DNA of 64,000 bases from UBA7985 sp002690455 (GCA_965662775.1 CBFIIW010000017.1:1-64000); one strand, 5' to 3'. Shown: positions 14,083 to 23,281, numbered from the stretch's first letter. Made by a program: numbers and translations. Notes: generated by a model not told the origin, from the sequence alone.

Positions 14083-15678
14083 ATGAAAAAGTTTCTGATT
14101 GCGGGCTCTTCGCTCGCAGCAGTAGCTGCAGCCGGCTCCGCCGGTGCAGTAGATGTTACCCTCGGCGGTAGCATCGACATGGGCGTCGAGTACGGCGTCG
14201 GCAAGGAAGAGGGCGCTAACCACTTTGCCATCGGTGACAACTACCAGAGCATTTCGATCTCGATCGCTGCTGCTGGTACCACGGACGCTGGCCTGAAGTT
14301 CGGTGGCTCCTTCGGTCTGTCCACCGCAACCGAGCTGGTGTTCGACCCGTATCACGTCGGTGCAGCTGGCAACACGACCTCTGCAACCAGCGGCCGCACA
14401 GCTAACGGTGCACGTTCGGGCGACAACAATAAATTTTCCCAGCTGCTCGTAAATGCTGATGCTTCTGCGAACATTCGCGGTAACGCGTTCAATGTTTCTG
14501 GTGGTGGTCAAGTACTCGCAGGCTCGATCGTATCCGTGAAGATCAACTCTGAGTGGCATGCTGCTGAAGATTCAGTGTCTACTTACGTTGGTTCAGTCAA
14601 CGCTTTGGCTTCTCAGTCCGCAGTCTGTAAGGTTGCTGGTGCGATTGCTGGTGGTGCTGCTGGCTCGGTGGCACGCCTCGATGCAGACGGAGTCGCGGTG
14701 AACAGTCTCTCCCTTTCCACTGGTGTGATCCCTGCCGGTGTGGTGACTGCTGTTGCTGCTGGTACGCTGACTGCGTTCAGCGCTGGGACTGCTGCCGGTG
14801 CTGCTGCAGCGATGAAAATTGTCGCAGGTACCAAGGTTATTGTCGACAGGACTACTGCTGGTCAGGTCACTATCTCCGCTGCAACGGTAGCCGCGGGCCC
14901 GTTCATGGAAGTTAAGATGACTTCCTCGACGACCAAGATGGTTATCGGTGGTGTGTGTGTGACCAACACCTTCGACGCAACTGACACCCAGATCCACATG
15001 GATGTTGCGAACCGTGTTCTGCACGTTAGCGACGCTTCGATCTACATCGAAGGTGGCTTCGGTCGCTTGTCGATCAGTCAGAGCGATTACGACGGTTCGG
15101 TTTCGGGTATCGGCGATGCCGGTGACGAAGTTGAAATCGGTGGTCCTAACGCTTCCCTTTCCAGCGTGTCCTTCATGGGCGTGACTGGGCATGCGGTTGT
15201 TGACCTTGACACCATCAACCTCGGTGAGCGTCCGAACTACTCCTTCGGTACGACGGTTGACCTGCTGGGTCTGACCATTGCAGTTGAGATTGAAGATGAG
15301 CAGGGTGATGGCACCACCAACACCTGGATCGACATCTGGGATGCTGCGACGACCTACGACCTCAACGGGATGTCCGTTGCAATCGCGACTGACGATGATG
15401 GCGACTGGGCTATGAGCTTGGGCTACGAACTGCTCGGCTTCTCCATGAGCTCTACCATCGAGAACGTTGCTCCTGGTGCAAGTGATAAGGCCGGCCTCAA
15501 CATCGATACCAGCTTTGCTACCAGCCTGAACGGTGTTGGCGTCTCGGTTGGTCTCGACGAAGACCTCAACTGGACCATCGGTGCCGAGTACGCGCTCGGG
15601 AACTCTGGCCTGGCGATGTACATGAACTACTCGCAGGAAGACGAGGGCGGCAACATTGGGGCCACCATGTCCTTCTAA
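14083..15678 (+). CDS. Outer-membrane porin with a cysteine-bounded Ala/Gly-rich insert
   Basis: The 531-residue product starts with a signal peptide, MKKFLIAGSSLAAVAAAGSA, cleaved near residue 22, then VDVTLGGSIDMGVEYGVG, the first beta strand of a general porin. It ends in NIGATMSF, and a C-terminal Phe is the recognition signal for outer-membrane insertion. Strands with alternating hydrophobic residues fill residues 23-165 and 305-531. Between them lies a segment of about 120 residues very rich in Ala, Gly, Val and Thr, bounded by Cys182 and Cys292, the only two cysteines I can see. Porins usually lack cysteine, so a disulfide-closed loop or domain is likely. Codon use is strongly biased, the ribosome site is good and two terminators follow, all signs of a major outer-membrane protein. 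Confidence 0.85.
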   Translation: MKKFLIAGSSLAAVAAAGSAGAVDVTLGGSIDMGVEYGVGKEEGANHFAIGDNYQSISISIAAAGTTDAGLKFGGSFGLSTATELVFDPYHVGAAGNTTSATSGRTANGARSGDNNKFSQLLVNADASANIRGNAFNVSGGGQVLAGSIVSVKINSEWHAAEDSVSTYVGSVNALASQSAVCKVAGAIAGGAAGSVARLDADGVAVNSLSLSTGVIPAGVVTAVAAGTLTAFSAGTAAGAAAAMKIVAGTKVIVDRTTAGQVTISAATVAAGPFMEVKMTSSTTKMVIGGVCVTNTFDATDTQIHMDVANRVLHVSDASIYIEGGFGRLSISQSDYDGSVSGIGDAGDEVEIGGPNASLSSVSFMGVTGHAVVDLDTINLGERPNYSFGTTVDLLGLTIAVEIEDEQGDGTTNTWIDIWDAATTYDLNGMSVAIATDDDGDWAMSLGYELLGFSMSSTIENVAPGASDKAGLNIDTSFATSLNGVGVSVGLDEDLNWTIGAEYALGNSGLAMYMNYSQEDEGGNIGATMSF

Positions 15679-15694
15679 GCCATTGCGCTTACGT

Positions 15695-15719
15695 CACGCT
15701 GCCCCTGAGGGGCAGCGTG
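15695..15719 (+). terminator. First terminator hairpin after the porin
   Basis: CACGCTGCCCC (15695-15705) and GGGGCAGCGTG (15709-15719) form a perfect 11-bp stem with a TGA loop, 17 bases after the porin stop. The T-rich tail (TCTCTTCTCC) is imperfect, but a second terminator follows. Confidence 0.85.
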
Positions 15720-15731
15720 TCTCTTCTCCAG

Positions 15732-15761
15732 AAAAACCGGGCATTCGTGTCCGGTTTTTTT
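15732..15761 (+). terminator. Second terminator after the porin
   Basis: AAAAACCGG (15732-15740) pairs with CCGGTTTTT across a 10-base loop and continues into a run of seven T (15755-15761). With the hairpin just before it, this makes a tandem terminator, as expected for a highly transcribed gene. Confidence 0.9.
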
Positions 15762-15899
15762 GTCTCTTGGTCTCATAGGTGCGCGACAGTTCTAAGTGAA
15801 TAGGTGTGAAAAAGAAGATGAATTCACGGTTGAGTCAGTAGAATAAACGAGAATCAAATTGTACTATCCATCTGGTTCACCAGTCGTGGAGATAAGACA

Positions 15900-16307
15900 A
15901 TGAAACATTTTGCAGCGGGCGTTCTGCTGTCGTCTTTGGTTATGATTCCAGCAGTCGCAAGTGCTGATTTCAAAATTTCATTTGAGTGGGGTTCGATTCC
16001 CCGATGTACGAGTGGCTGGCCGGGAAAGGTAGATAGTCCAATATTTCAAATTCAAGGCCTGCCTGAAGGTACGAAAGTAATAGAGTTTCTGATGACTGAC
16101 TTGAACGCGCCTGGCTTCATGCACGGTGGTGGTGAAGTTGAGGTCGCAGAAGACGGGGAAATCGCCGCGGGAGCGTTCACGTACTACAGTCCTTGTCCAC
16201 CTAACGGATCACACACCTATCAATGGACGGCTAAGGCTAAGCCCAAAAAGGGCTGGGTCCCTAAGTCGCTGGGCACCGCCCGGGCCAAAAGACAGTATCC
16301 CGAGTAG
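15900..16307 (+). CDS. Secreted PEBP/YbhB-like small protein
   Basis: The 135-residue product has a signal peptide, MKHFAAGVLLSSLVMIPAVA, cleaved before DFKISFEW. The mature part resembles the phosphatidylethanolamine-binding fold in a short form: a strand PIFQIQGLPEGTKVIEFLM, then TDLNAPGFMHGGGEV (counterpart of the DPDAP...H site), and SPCPPNGSHTYQWTAKA (counterpart of GPCPPxGxHxY). Several PEBP residues are retained, yet the protein is shorter than YbhB. Two cysteines in the mature part could form a disulfide. The ribosome site GGAGATAAGACA is nearly identical to that of the porin upstream. Ligand and role are unknown. Confidence 0.65.
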   Translation: MKHFAAGVLLSSLVMIPAVASADFKISFEWGSIPRCTSGWPGKVDSPIFQIQGLPEGTKVIEFLMTDLNAPGFMHGGGEVEVAEDGEIAAGAFTYYSPCPPNGSHTYQWTAKAKPKKGWVPKSLGTARAKRQYPE

Positions 16308-16397
16308 CCACCATTTGGGCGTTAGGCTGACTGCAGCACCCAAAAACTTTATCATCTGGTCTAGTGCTTCACGCTCAACTCTATCGAGGAAAAACTA

Positions 16398-17009
16398 GTG
16401 CGTCCGCTTATTGCAATAGTACTGATGTGTCTTTGTTCTGTCTCTTATGCGGAGCGGTTCTCCGTTGAAGGGAATGTTATCTACTACAACGAGGCCGAAG
16501 ACTTCGATGGTCCTGCGCTGAATCAAGACGACGCCGACATGCTGGAGGATCTGCTGCGTCAGCATACCGAAGTCGATACCGTCAATCTTAACAGCACGGG
16601 GGGCTCGGTATACGCAGCTCGCAACATTGCCCAGGTTTTTATTGATTTTCAGGTCAATACGGAGGTGACGCACGAGTGTTCCTCGGCGTGTGCAGACGCC
16701 TTCCTCGGCGGGACCAACCGCGTGCTCGGGCGGGGTGGTCGTATGGGCTTTCACCGCTCAAGTTGGGGCGCAGACAGTATTGAAGAGTACTACACAGAGA
16801 ATGCCGACTACTTTGGCTGGGCTTCGATGTACGAGATGGGATCTTGGATCCACGAAGATGCTCAAAAAGACATTTATGAGACGCTGATGTTTATGCTGGA
16901 ACAGGGTGTTGATCCAGGCTTTGCGGTGAAGACGCTAAAGAAAGAGAGTGATGATATGTGGTATCCCAAGCGTGCTGAACTCCTCCAGTCACGCTTTATC
17001 ACGGAGTAG
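16398..17009 (+). CDS. Periplasmic ClpP/crotonase-fold protein (COG3904-like)
   Basis: Starting at a GTG with GAGGA 8 bases upstream, the 203-residue product has a signal peptide, MRPLIAIVLMCLCSVSYA. The mature protein shows the layout of secreted ClpP-like proteins: VNLNSTGGSVYAARNIAQVF (oxyanion-side strand and helix), THECSSACADAFLGGTNR with the candidate nucleophile Ser96, and MGFHRSS with His119. These residues fit a serine-protease-type dyad. The family is annotated as predicted periplasmic protein, and activity has rarely been shown. It follows the PEBP-like gene by 90 bases and may share its transcript. Confidence 0.75.
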   Translation: MRPLIAIVLMCLCSVSYAERFSVEGNVIYYNEAEDFDGPALNQDDADMLEDLLRQHTEVDTVNLNSTGGSVYAARNIAQVFIDFQVNTEVTHECSSACADAFLGGTNRVLGRGGRMGFHRSSWGADSIEEYYTENADYFGWASMYEMGSWIHEDAQKDIYETLMFMLEQGVDPGFAVKTLKKESDDMWYPKRAELLQSRFITE

Positions 17010-17117
17010 GGTTCAGCAGGACGACTTGCTCGGCCTGCAACCATCTCAGCTGGCAATGCGCCATGCTGCCCGAATAAGTGGGTGAAATCCAACCGAGCGA
17101 AAGATGACGAAGAGGGA

Positions 17118-17194
17118 TGGTAGCGAGGGAGGGATTTGAACCCCCGACACGAGGATTATGATTCCCCTGCTCTAACCAACTGAGCTACCCCGCC
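17118..17194 (-). tRNA. tRNA-Met (elongator, anticodon CAT)
   Basis: On the minus strand the cloverleaf is complete: acceptor GGCGGGG/CCTCGCT (with G-U pairs), D-arm GCTC/GAGC, anticodon loop ATCATAA, T-arm GGGGG-TTCAAAT-CCCTC, and an encoded CCA. The body matches the alphaproteobacterial elongator tRNA-Met. The first pair is a G-U, whereas an initiator would carry the unpaired C1 type and three G-C pairs in the anticodon stem in another context. tRNA-Ile2 with a modified C34 is unlikely on sequence grounds. Confidence 0.93.
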
Positions 17195-17340
17195 ACTAAA
17201 GAGGCTATCTACGGGGCCAACGGGCAAGGGTCAACCCCGAAGCCACCCCTGCGCCTTGCCTCGCATTCAAGCCTCGGTCGCTTTTGTTGCAGGGCGTAGC
17301 GGCAGCCTTGACAGCGCTACTCTCGCTGGTTCGTTCGGGT

Positions 17341-18465
17341 TCAGCCTGTCCGGCGCTCGGCCCCGGCAATCCATCCGCCACCTAAAAGCCGTTCTCCAGT
17401 GTAAAAGACGGCAGCCTGTCCCGGCGCTACACCAGCATGGGCCTCGGCTAAAGCGACTTCAGCACGGCCATCGGGCAACAGCGTTAAGGCGGCATCCAGC
17501 GGCTCCATGGCCGAGCGCAGCTTGACCCTGATCGGGACCGGCTCCCCTTCGGTATCGGAGGCGCCCAACCAATTCACATCACGGACGTGGACAATGTTTC
17601 GGTCCAGCGCTTCTCGCGGCCCGACGATTACGTGCTGCGCTTTCGGATCCAGACGAACCACGTACAGCGGTTCGGTAAGTCCCCCTAGTCCCAGGCCTTT
17701 CCGCTGGCCGATGGTGTAGCCAATGATTCCCTGATGCTTACCCAGAACGCGGCCGTCAAGGTGGACGATTTGCCCCGGCTGGTCTGCCTGCGGTCTGATC
17801 TTTCGGACAACGCGGGCATAGTCGCCATCGGGGACGAAACAGATATCCTGACTATCGGGCTTGTCAGCGACAGCAAGGCCAAGCTTTTGCGCAAGTTCCC
17901 GCGTGCGGGACTTAGGCCACCCCCCTAGCGGGAAACGCAGGAAATCCAGTTGTGCTCGCGTGGTGGCGAACAGGAAGTAGGACTGATCCTTGCCACCATC
18001 AAAAGCACGGTAGAGCGCAGGTGTACCATCGGCCTCGACGCGCCGATCGATATAGTGACCTGTGGCGAGAACGTCGCCTTCGAGATCCTGGGCCGTTTCC
18101 AGCAGGTCACGGAACTTGACGGTCTGGTTGCAGCGAACGCAGGGGATCGGCGTTTCCCCCATCAGGTAGGAATCTGCAAAGTCATCGATGACGCTGTCGC
18201 GAAACCGGCTTTCGTAGTCGAGGACATAGTGGGGAAAGTCCAGCATCTCGGCGACGCGGCGGGCGTCGTAGATGTCTTGACCGGCGCAGCAGGCACCACG
18301 CTTTTCAATGGCAGTACCATGGTCATAGAGCTGCAGGGTGATGCCAACGACGTCATAGCCTTCGTCGGCAAGCATGGCAGCGGCTACGGACGAGTCCACG
18401 CCGCCGGACATGGCGACTACGACCCGCGTGTCGCCGGGGGCTTTATCAAGGCCGAGTGAATTCAT
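17341..18465 (-). CDS. mnmA: tRNA-specific 2-thiouridylase MnmA
   Basis: The 374-residue enzyme places sulfur at position 2 of the wobble uridine in tRNAs for Lys, Glu and Gln, using ATP and persulfide from a cysteine desulfurase. The PP-loop SGGVDSS lies at residues 20-26. The catalytic pair is visible as PCVRCN (Cys112) and DSQDICFVP (Cys209), together with ATGHY and the tRNA-binding segment YTIGQRKGLGLGG. The length matches the family. It is transcribed away from the rpsL operon, sharing a 437-base gap, and lies near a tRNA gene. The ribosome site is weak (GGACC). Confidence 0.97.
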   Translation of the reverse strand: MNSLGLDKAPGDTRVVVAMSGGVDSSVAAAMLADEGYDVVGITLQLYDHGTAIEKRGACCAGQDIYDARRVAEMLDFPHYVLDYESRFRDSVIDDFADSYLMGETPIPCVRCNQTVKFRDLLETAQDLEGDVLATGHYIDRRVEADGTPALYRAFDGGKDQSYFLFATTRAQLDFLRFPLGGWPKSRTRELAQKLGLAVADKPDSQDICFVPDGDYARVVRKIRPQADQPGQIVHLDGRVLGKHQGIIGYTIGQRKGLGLGGLTEPLYVVRLDPKAQHVIVGPREALDRNIVHVRDVNWLGASDTEGEPVPIRVKLRSAMEPLDAALTLLPDGRAEVALAEAHAGVAPGQAAVFYTGERLLGGGWIAGAERRTG

Positions 18466-18902
18466 GGGTTCAAGGTCCAGGTTTCATTCGTATGTCTGGG
18501 CTAACCTAGGCCGCCACAGCGCGGTTTGCCAGCCACAACCCAGCATGGCTGCAGGATGGCCGATAATCTCAGGCTATGCAGCGGTTCATGACGGCCATGC
18601 GCCTGATAGCAGGGCAAAAACGGCTTCCGCTGTTGACGCTTTGGGTACCCGTCTGTACACCCCGGCCATCGCTTGCGCGCCACCGTTTCGTTTTAGGTGG
18701 TGTGCGTTGGTCGGCTTGTAGTCGGTAGCGCCAAGGACGAGAGCAGGGGCTTTCCCCTCAAATGTCTGGATAAGCGAAGAGTTTTTGCCCCTCCGGCGCT
18801 CCCTTGTTAGGTCGCAGCGCAACGGTCGGGGCTGAAGTTCTTTGTGCCGCTACAGCCTTCGAATTTTGCGATGCAGATACGCAGTCGAATAGGAAGGCTT
18901 TC
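18466..18902 (+). promoter_or_regulatory. Leader and promoter region of the str operon
   Basis: There is no supported gene. The divergent mnmA and rpsL promoters must lie here. A TTGACG at 18633-18638 with a weak TACACC -10 at 17-base spacing is the best rightward candidate I find, but it is poor. The last bases before rpsL carry a good ribosome site, GGAAGG (18891-18896). Frames in this stretch lack start signals. Confidence 0.35.
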
Positions 18903-19274
18903 ATGCCCACAGTAAACCAGTTGATCCGCAAGGGCCGTCAGAACAAGCCCACGCGTAACAAGGTACCCGCTCTCGAAGCCTGCCCACAGCGGCGTGGCGT
19001 GTGCACGCGCGTTTACACCACTACGCCAAAGAAGCCGAACTCGGCTCTCCGGAAAGTGGCCCGTGTGCGCCTGACCAATGGCTACGAGGTGACCTCCTAC
19101 ATCCCCGGCGAAGGGCATAACCTCCAGGAACACTCGGTCGTCATGATCCGAGGCGGTCGTGTGAAGGATCTGCCGGGCGTGCGGTACCACACAATTCGCG
19201 GCGTTCTGGATACGCAGGGCGTGAAAGACCGTCGTCAGCGCCGTTCCAAGTATGGCGCCAAGCGTCCGAAGTAA
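18903..19274 (+). CDS. rpsL: 30S ribosomal protein S12
   Basis: The product of 123 residues starts MPTVNQLIRKGRQNKPTRNK, with GGAAGG just upstream; the longer frame from 18804 is not supported. S12 sits at the decoding centre. The streptomycin-sensitive loop reads TTTPKKPNSALRKVARVRL, with the wild-type Lys in TPKKPNS, and the second loop VRYHTIRGVLD is intact, so no classical streptomycin-resistance substitution is visible. It is the first gene of the str group, followed by rpsG. Confidence 0.99.
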   Translation: MPTVNQLIRKGRQNKPTRNKVPALEACPQRRGVCTRVYTTTPKKPNSALRKVARVRLTNGYEVTSYIPGEGHNLQEHSVVMIRGGRVKDLPGVRYHTIRGVLDTQGVKDRRQRRSKYGAKRPK

Positions 19275-19372
19275 TTCGATAACTGAACACCAACCCCTCG
19301 GGCCAATCGGAAGCGCGTCACACGCTCGCAGCATCCCGGGCCAGTAAAGAGACCAATTGAAGGAACATCGCT

Positions 19373-19843
19373 ATGTCCCGTCGTCACCGCGCCGAGAAAC
19401 GTGAAGTTCTCCCCGATCCGAAGTTCGGGGATGTCATCGTGACCAAGTTCATGAACGTCCTGATGATCGACGGCAAGAAGTCTGCTGCCGAGAAAATCGT
19501 CTACGGCGCCTTTGACCGCATCTCTGGCCGTACGGGGCAGGAGGGTGTGCAGGTTTTCCACGAAGCCTTGGAAAATGTTCGTCCGCAGGTTGAGGTGCGT
19601 TCGCGCCGTGTCGGTGGTGCCACGTACCAAGTGCCGGTCGAGGTCCGCAATGAGCGCGCGCAGGCGCTGGCGATCCGCTGGCTCATCAGTGCATCCCGGA
19701 ACCGGTCGGAAAACACGATGACCGACCGTCTGGCGAACGAACTGCTCGACGCAGCAAGCTCTCGCGGCGCCGCGATTAAGAAGCGCGAAGACACCCACCG
19801 TATGGCCGAGGCCAACAAGGCGTTTTCGCACTACCGCTGGTAA
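19373..19843 (+). CDS. rpsG: 30S ribosomal protein S7
   Basis: The 156-residue product begins MSRRHRAEKREVLPDPKFGD and contains RRVGGATYQVPVEVR and the C-terminal RMAEANKAFSHYRW, all typical of S7. It is the primary assembly protein of the 30S head and, in many bacteria, the translational repressor of the str operon. The ribosome site GAAGGA lies before the ATG. The next gene, fusA, starts 55 bases later. Confidence 0.99.
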   Translation: MSRRHRAEKREVLPDPKFGDVIVTKFMNVLMIDGKKSAAEKIVYGAFDRISGRTGQEGVQVFHEALENVRPQVEVRSRRVGGATYQVPVEVRNERAQALAIRWLISASRNRSENTMTDRLANELLDAASSRGAAIKKREDTHRMAEANKAFSHYRW

Positions 19844-19898
19844 TTTTTTTAGCTGGCGCTGTCCGGCTGGCCTTTAAAAGGTAAAAGGAACCGAAATC

Positions 19899-21977
19899 AT
19901 GGCACGCAGCACTCCACTAGAGCTGTACCGCAACGTGGGTATCATGGCCCACATCGACGCCGGCAAGACCACCACGACCGAGCGCGTTCTGTACTACACC
20001 GGTAAATCCCACAAGATCGGTGAAGTGCACGATGGCGCGGCGACTATGGATTGGATGGAGCAGGAGCAAGAGCGGGGCATCACCATTACCTCCGCCGCGA
20101 CGACTGCATTTTGGGGTGACCATCGCGTAAACATCATTGATACCCCTGGGCATGTGGACTTCACCATTGAGGTTGAACGGTCGCTGAAGGTGCTTGACGG
20201 TGCTGTCGCTGTATTCGAAGGCGTTGCCGGTGTGCAGCCACAGTCCGAGACTGTTTGGCGCCAAGCTGACCGCTATGGTGTGCCGCGCATCTGTTTCATG
20301 AACAAGCTCGACCGCCTGGGTGCAGACTTCATTCGTGCAACTCAAACCATCGAAGACCGCCTCGGCGCGACGCCGCTGATCTGTCAACTGCAGATCGGCT
20401 ACGAAGGCGACCTCAAGGGCATGGTTGATCTGGTGAAGATGCAGGCTGTGGTCTGGAACGACGAGACCATGGGTGCCGACTACGACGTGACCGAAATTCC
20501 GGACGACCTGAAAGATCAGGCGGCCGAGTATCGTGAAAAGCTTCTTGAGACTATCGTTGAGCAGGACGAAGCGGTGATGGAATCCTACCTCGAAGGCGAA
20601 GAGCCGGATGAGGCAACCATCAAGCGGCTGATCCGCAAGGGTACAATCGCCCGCGACTTCTTCCCTGTTTTTGGTGGTTCTGCGTTTAAGAATAAGGGCG
20701 TGCAGACCCTACTCGACGCGATCGTCGACTACCTGCCGTCACCGCTGGAAGTGCCGGCCGTTAAAGGTCAGGGCGTGCGCGATGCGGATGAAGAAATTTT
20801 GCGGGCGCCATCGGATGACGAGCCGTTCTCAGCTTTGGCCTTTAAATTGATGGCCACCCAGCACGGGACTTACACCTTTGCCCGCGTCTACTCTGGTCGT
20901 GTCAACAAGGGCGATACGGTGATGAACTCGAACAAGGAGCGGAAAGAGCGCCTTGGTCGTATCGTTGAGATGCACGCGCGCGATTCACAGGACGTTGATT
21001 CCTGTGGCACTGGTGACATCATCGCTTTCGTTGGCCTCAAGGACGTGATCACTGGCGAGACGCTTTGCGATCAATTCAAGCCCGTAGTGCTGGACCCTAT
21101 GCAGTTCCCTGAGCCGGTGATCGAGCTTGCGATCGAGCCAAAGACAAAAGGGGACCAGGAAAAGCTGGGTATCGCTCTGGGTAAGTTGGCGGCTGAAGAT
21201 CCATCGTTCCGTGTGACCACGGACGAGGAAAGTGGCCAGACCATTATTGCCGGTATGGGCGAACTTCATCTCGACATTCTGGTCGATCGAATGAAGCGTG
21301 AATTCAAGGTGGAAGCCAACGTTGGTGCGCCTCAGGTGGCCTACCGTGAATCTATCACTCGGCGGATCGAGCATACATACACCCACAAGAAGCAGTCTGG
21401 TGGTTCGGGGCAGTTTGCCCAGATTTCGGTTGTTATCGAGCCAAATGAGCCAGGCGAAGGCTTTGGCTTCGAATCCAAGATTGTTGGTGGCTCGGTGCCG
21501 CGGGAATACATTCCTGGTGTCGAGAAGGGCTTCAAAGATCAGTCCGGCGCCGGCACGCTGGCGGGCTTCCCGCTGATTGACTGGCGCGTCGAACTGGTCG
21601 ACGGCAAAACGCACGACGTCGACTCCTCGGTTGGCGCGTTTGAAATCGCTGCGCGGGCGTGTTTCCGCGAAGCGATTCCAATGGCCGGCGTCCAACTGCT
21701 CGAGCCAATGATGAAGGTCGAGGTTGTTACCCCTGAAGATTACATGGGCGACATTATCGGCGACCTGAACTCGCGGCGCGGCATGGTTCTGGGCTCAGAA
21801 GCTCAGACCGGCGGTGTCACCCAAATTAACGCGTTGGTGCCGCTGGCGAATATGTTCGGCTACATCAACACACTGCGCTCCATGTCTTCGGGGCGCGCCC
21901 AATTCACCATGCAGTTCGAACGCTACGAGCCCGTACCAAAGGCCGTTGCGGAAGAAGTCGTGGCGAAGCTGGCCTGA
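19899..21977 (+). CDS. fusA: Elongation factor G
   Basis: This 692-residue GTPase drives translocation of tRNA and mRNA on the ribosome. The G-domain motifs are present: AHIDAGKTTTTERVLYY (P-loop), RGITI, DTPGHVDF and NKLDRLGAD. Domains II to V follow, including HTYTHKKQSGGSGQF in domain IV and the end MQFERYEPVPKAVAEEV. The length is normal for the translocase form. AAAGGAA lies 8 bases before the start. It stands between rpsG and tuf, the standard str order. Confidence 0.99.
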   Translation: MARSTPLELYRNVGIMAHIDAGKTTTTERVLYYTGKSHKIGEVHDGAATMDWMEQEQERGITITSAATTAFWGDHRVNIIDTPGHVDFTIEVERSLKVLDGAVAVFEGVAGVQPQSETVWRQADRYGVPRICFMNKLDRLGADFIRATQTIEDRLGATPLICQLQIGYEGDLKGMVDLVKMQAVVWNDETMGADYDVTEIPDDLKDQAAEYREKLLETIVEQDEAVMESYLEGEEPDEATIKRLIRKGTIARDFFPVFGGSAFKNKGVQTLLDAIVDYLPSPLEVPAVKGQGVRDADEEILRAPSDDEPFSALAFKLMATQHGTYTFARVYSGRVNKGDTVMNSNKERKERLGRIVEMHARDSQDVDSCGTGDIIAFVGLKDVITGETLCDQFKPVVLDPMQFPEPVIELAIEPKTKGDQEKLGIALGKLAAEDPSFRVTTDEESGQTIIAGMGELHLDILVDRMKREFKVEANVGAPQVAYRESITRRIEHTYTHKKQSGGSGQFAQISVVIEPNEPGEGFGFESKIVGGSVPREYIPGVEKGFKDQSGAGTLAGFPLIDWRVELVDGKTHDVDSSVGAFEIAARACFREAIPMAGVQLLEPMMKVEVVTPEDYMGDIIGDLNSRRGMVLGSEAQTGGVTQINALVPLANMFGYINTLRSMSSGRAQFTMQFERYEPVPKAVAEEVVAKLA

Positions 21978-22070
21978 TTTCGGGCTACCCAGATCACGAA
22001 GGGTGGGGCCGTGCAAGCGGCCCGGCCCGGACTTAGGACAGAAACCACGGGAACAAAGGGATAAGGACCC

Positions 22071-23261
22071 ATGGCTAAGGAAAAATTTGAGCGTAATAAA
22101 CCTCACGTGAACGTCGGTACGATTGGCCACGTTGACCACGGCAAGACCACTCTGACCGCAGCGATTACCAAGGTAATGGCTGAGGCTTATGGTTCTGCTG
22201 CTGTTGCCTTTGACGAGATCGACAAGGCACCAGAGGAGAAGGCACGCGGCATCACGATTTCCACTGCACACGTGGAGTACGAGACAAACAACCGCCACTA
22301 TGCGCACGTCGACTGCCCCGGCCACGCGGACTACGTGAAGAACATGATCACCGGCGCAGCCCAGATGGACGGCGGCATCCTGGTGGTGAACGCAGCTGAT
22401 GGCCCAATGCCACAGACCCGCGAGCACATCCTGCTGGCGCGCCAGGTTGGCGTTCCTGCGCTGGTTGTGTTCCTGAACAAGGTTGATCAGGTCGACGACG
22501 AAGAACTGCTGGAACTCGTTGAGATGGAAGTGCGTGAGCTTCTCTCCGAATACGAATTCCCGGGTGACGATATTCCAATTGTTAAGGGTTCTGCCCTTGC
22601 TGCTCTGGAAGGCCGCGACGACGAAATCGGTAAGAACCAGATCATCGAGCTGATGAAGGCCGTTGACGAGTACGTTCCTGAGCCGGATCGTCCGAAGGAC
22701 ATGCCGTTCCTGATGCCAGTGGAGGATGTCTTCTCCATCTCCGGCCGTGGTACGGTTGTGACTGGCCGTGTTGAGCGCGGTGTTGTCAAAGTTGGCGAGG
22801 AAATCGAAATCGTCGGTCTTAAGGACACCCAGAAGACGACATGTACCGGTGTGGAAATGTTCCGCAAGCTGCTGGATCAAGGCGAAGCAGGCGACAACAT
22901 CGGCGCACTGCTCCGCGGTGTCGGCCGTGAAGAAGTACAGCGTGGCCAGGTTCTGGCTGCTCCTGGCTCCATTACGCCACACACCAAGTTTAAGGGTGAG
23001 GCCTACATCCTGACGAAGGATGAAGGCGGCCGTCACACGCCATTCTTCACCAACTACCGTCCACAGTTCTACTTCCGGACCACAGACGTTACTGGCGTCG
23101 TGACCCTGGATGCAGGCACAGAGATGGTTATGCCGGGTGACAACATCACCATGAACGTTGAGCTGATCGCACCGATCGCCATGGATGAAGGCCTGCGCTT
23201 CGCTATTCGCGAAGGTGGTCGGACCGTTGGCGCAGGCGTGGTTGCGACCATCGTCGAATAA
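22071..23261 (+). CDS. tuf: Elongation factor Tu
   Basis: At 396 residues the protein is full length. Motifs are GHVDHGKTTLTAAI, RGITISTAHVEYE, VDCPGHADYVKNM, NKVDQVDDEE and the domain-II segment FSISGRGTVVTGRVERG. It delivers aminoacyl-tRNA to the ribosome as a GTP complex. Only one copy lies in this window; a second tuf elsewhere is possible. AAGGA precedes the start. A strong hairpin at 23282-23304 follows, separating it from the S10 genes. Confidence 0.99.
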   Translation: MAKEKFERNKPHVNVGTIGHVDHGKTTLTAAITKVMAEAYGSAAVAFDEIDKAPEEKARGITISTAHVEYETNNRHYAHVDCPGHADYVKNMITGAAQMDGGILVVNAADGPMPQTREHILLARQVGVPALVVFLNKVDQVDDEELLELVEMEVRELLSEYEFPGDDIPIVKGSALAALEGRDDEIGKNQIIELMKAVDEYVPEPDRPKDMPFLMPVEDVFSISGRGTVVTGRVERGVVKVGEEIEIVGLKDTQKTTCTGVEMFRKLLDQGEAGDNIGALLRGVGREEVQRGQVLAAPGSITPHTKFKGEAYILTKDEGGRHTPFFTNYRPQFYFRTTDVTGVVTLDAGTEMVMPGDNITMNVELIAPIAMDEGLRFAIREGGRTVGAGVVATIVE

Positions 23262-23281
23262 GGCACAGACCTTTTGAGCTG

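Noticed and set aside
14593..15192. A 199-codon minus-strand frame inside the porin gene
   Set aside because: Antisense to a strongly supported porin; composition is that of reversed GCT/GGT codons.
17118..17194. tRNA-Ile2 or initiator tRNA-Met as alternative identity
   Set aside because: The CAT anticodon alone is ambiguous, but the body matches elongator tRNA-Met of alphaproteobacteria rather than the Ile2 or initiator types.
18603..18661. TTGACG...TACACC as the str operon promoter
   Set aside because: Spacing is right, but the -10 matches poorly and other signals are absent. It is mentioned only as a weak candidate.
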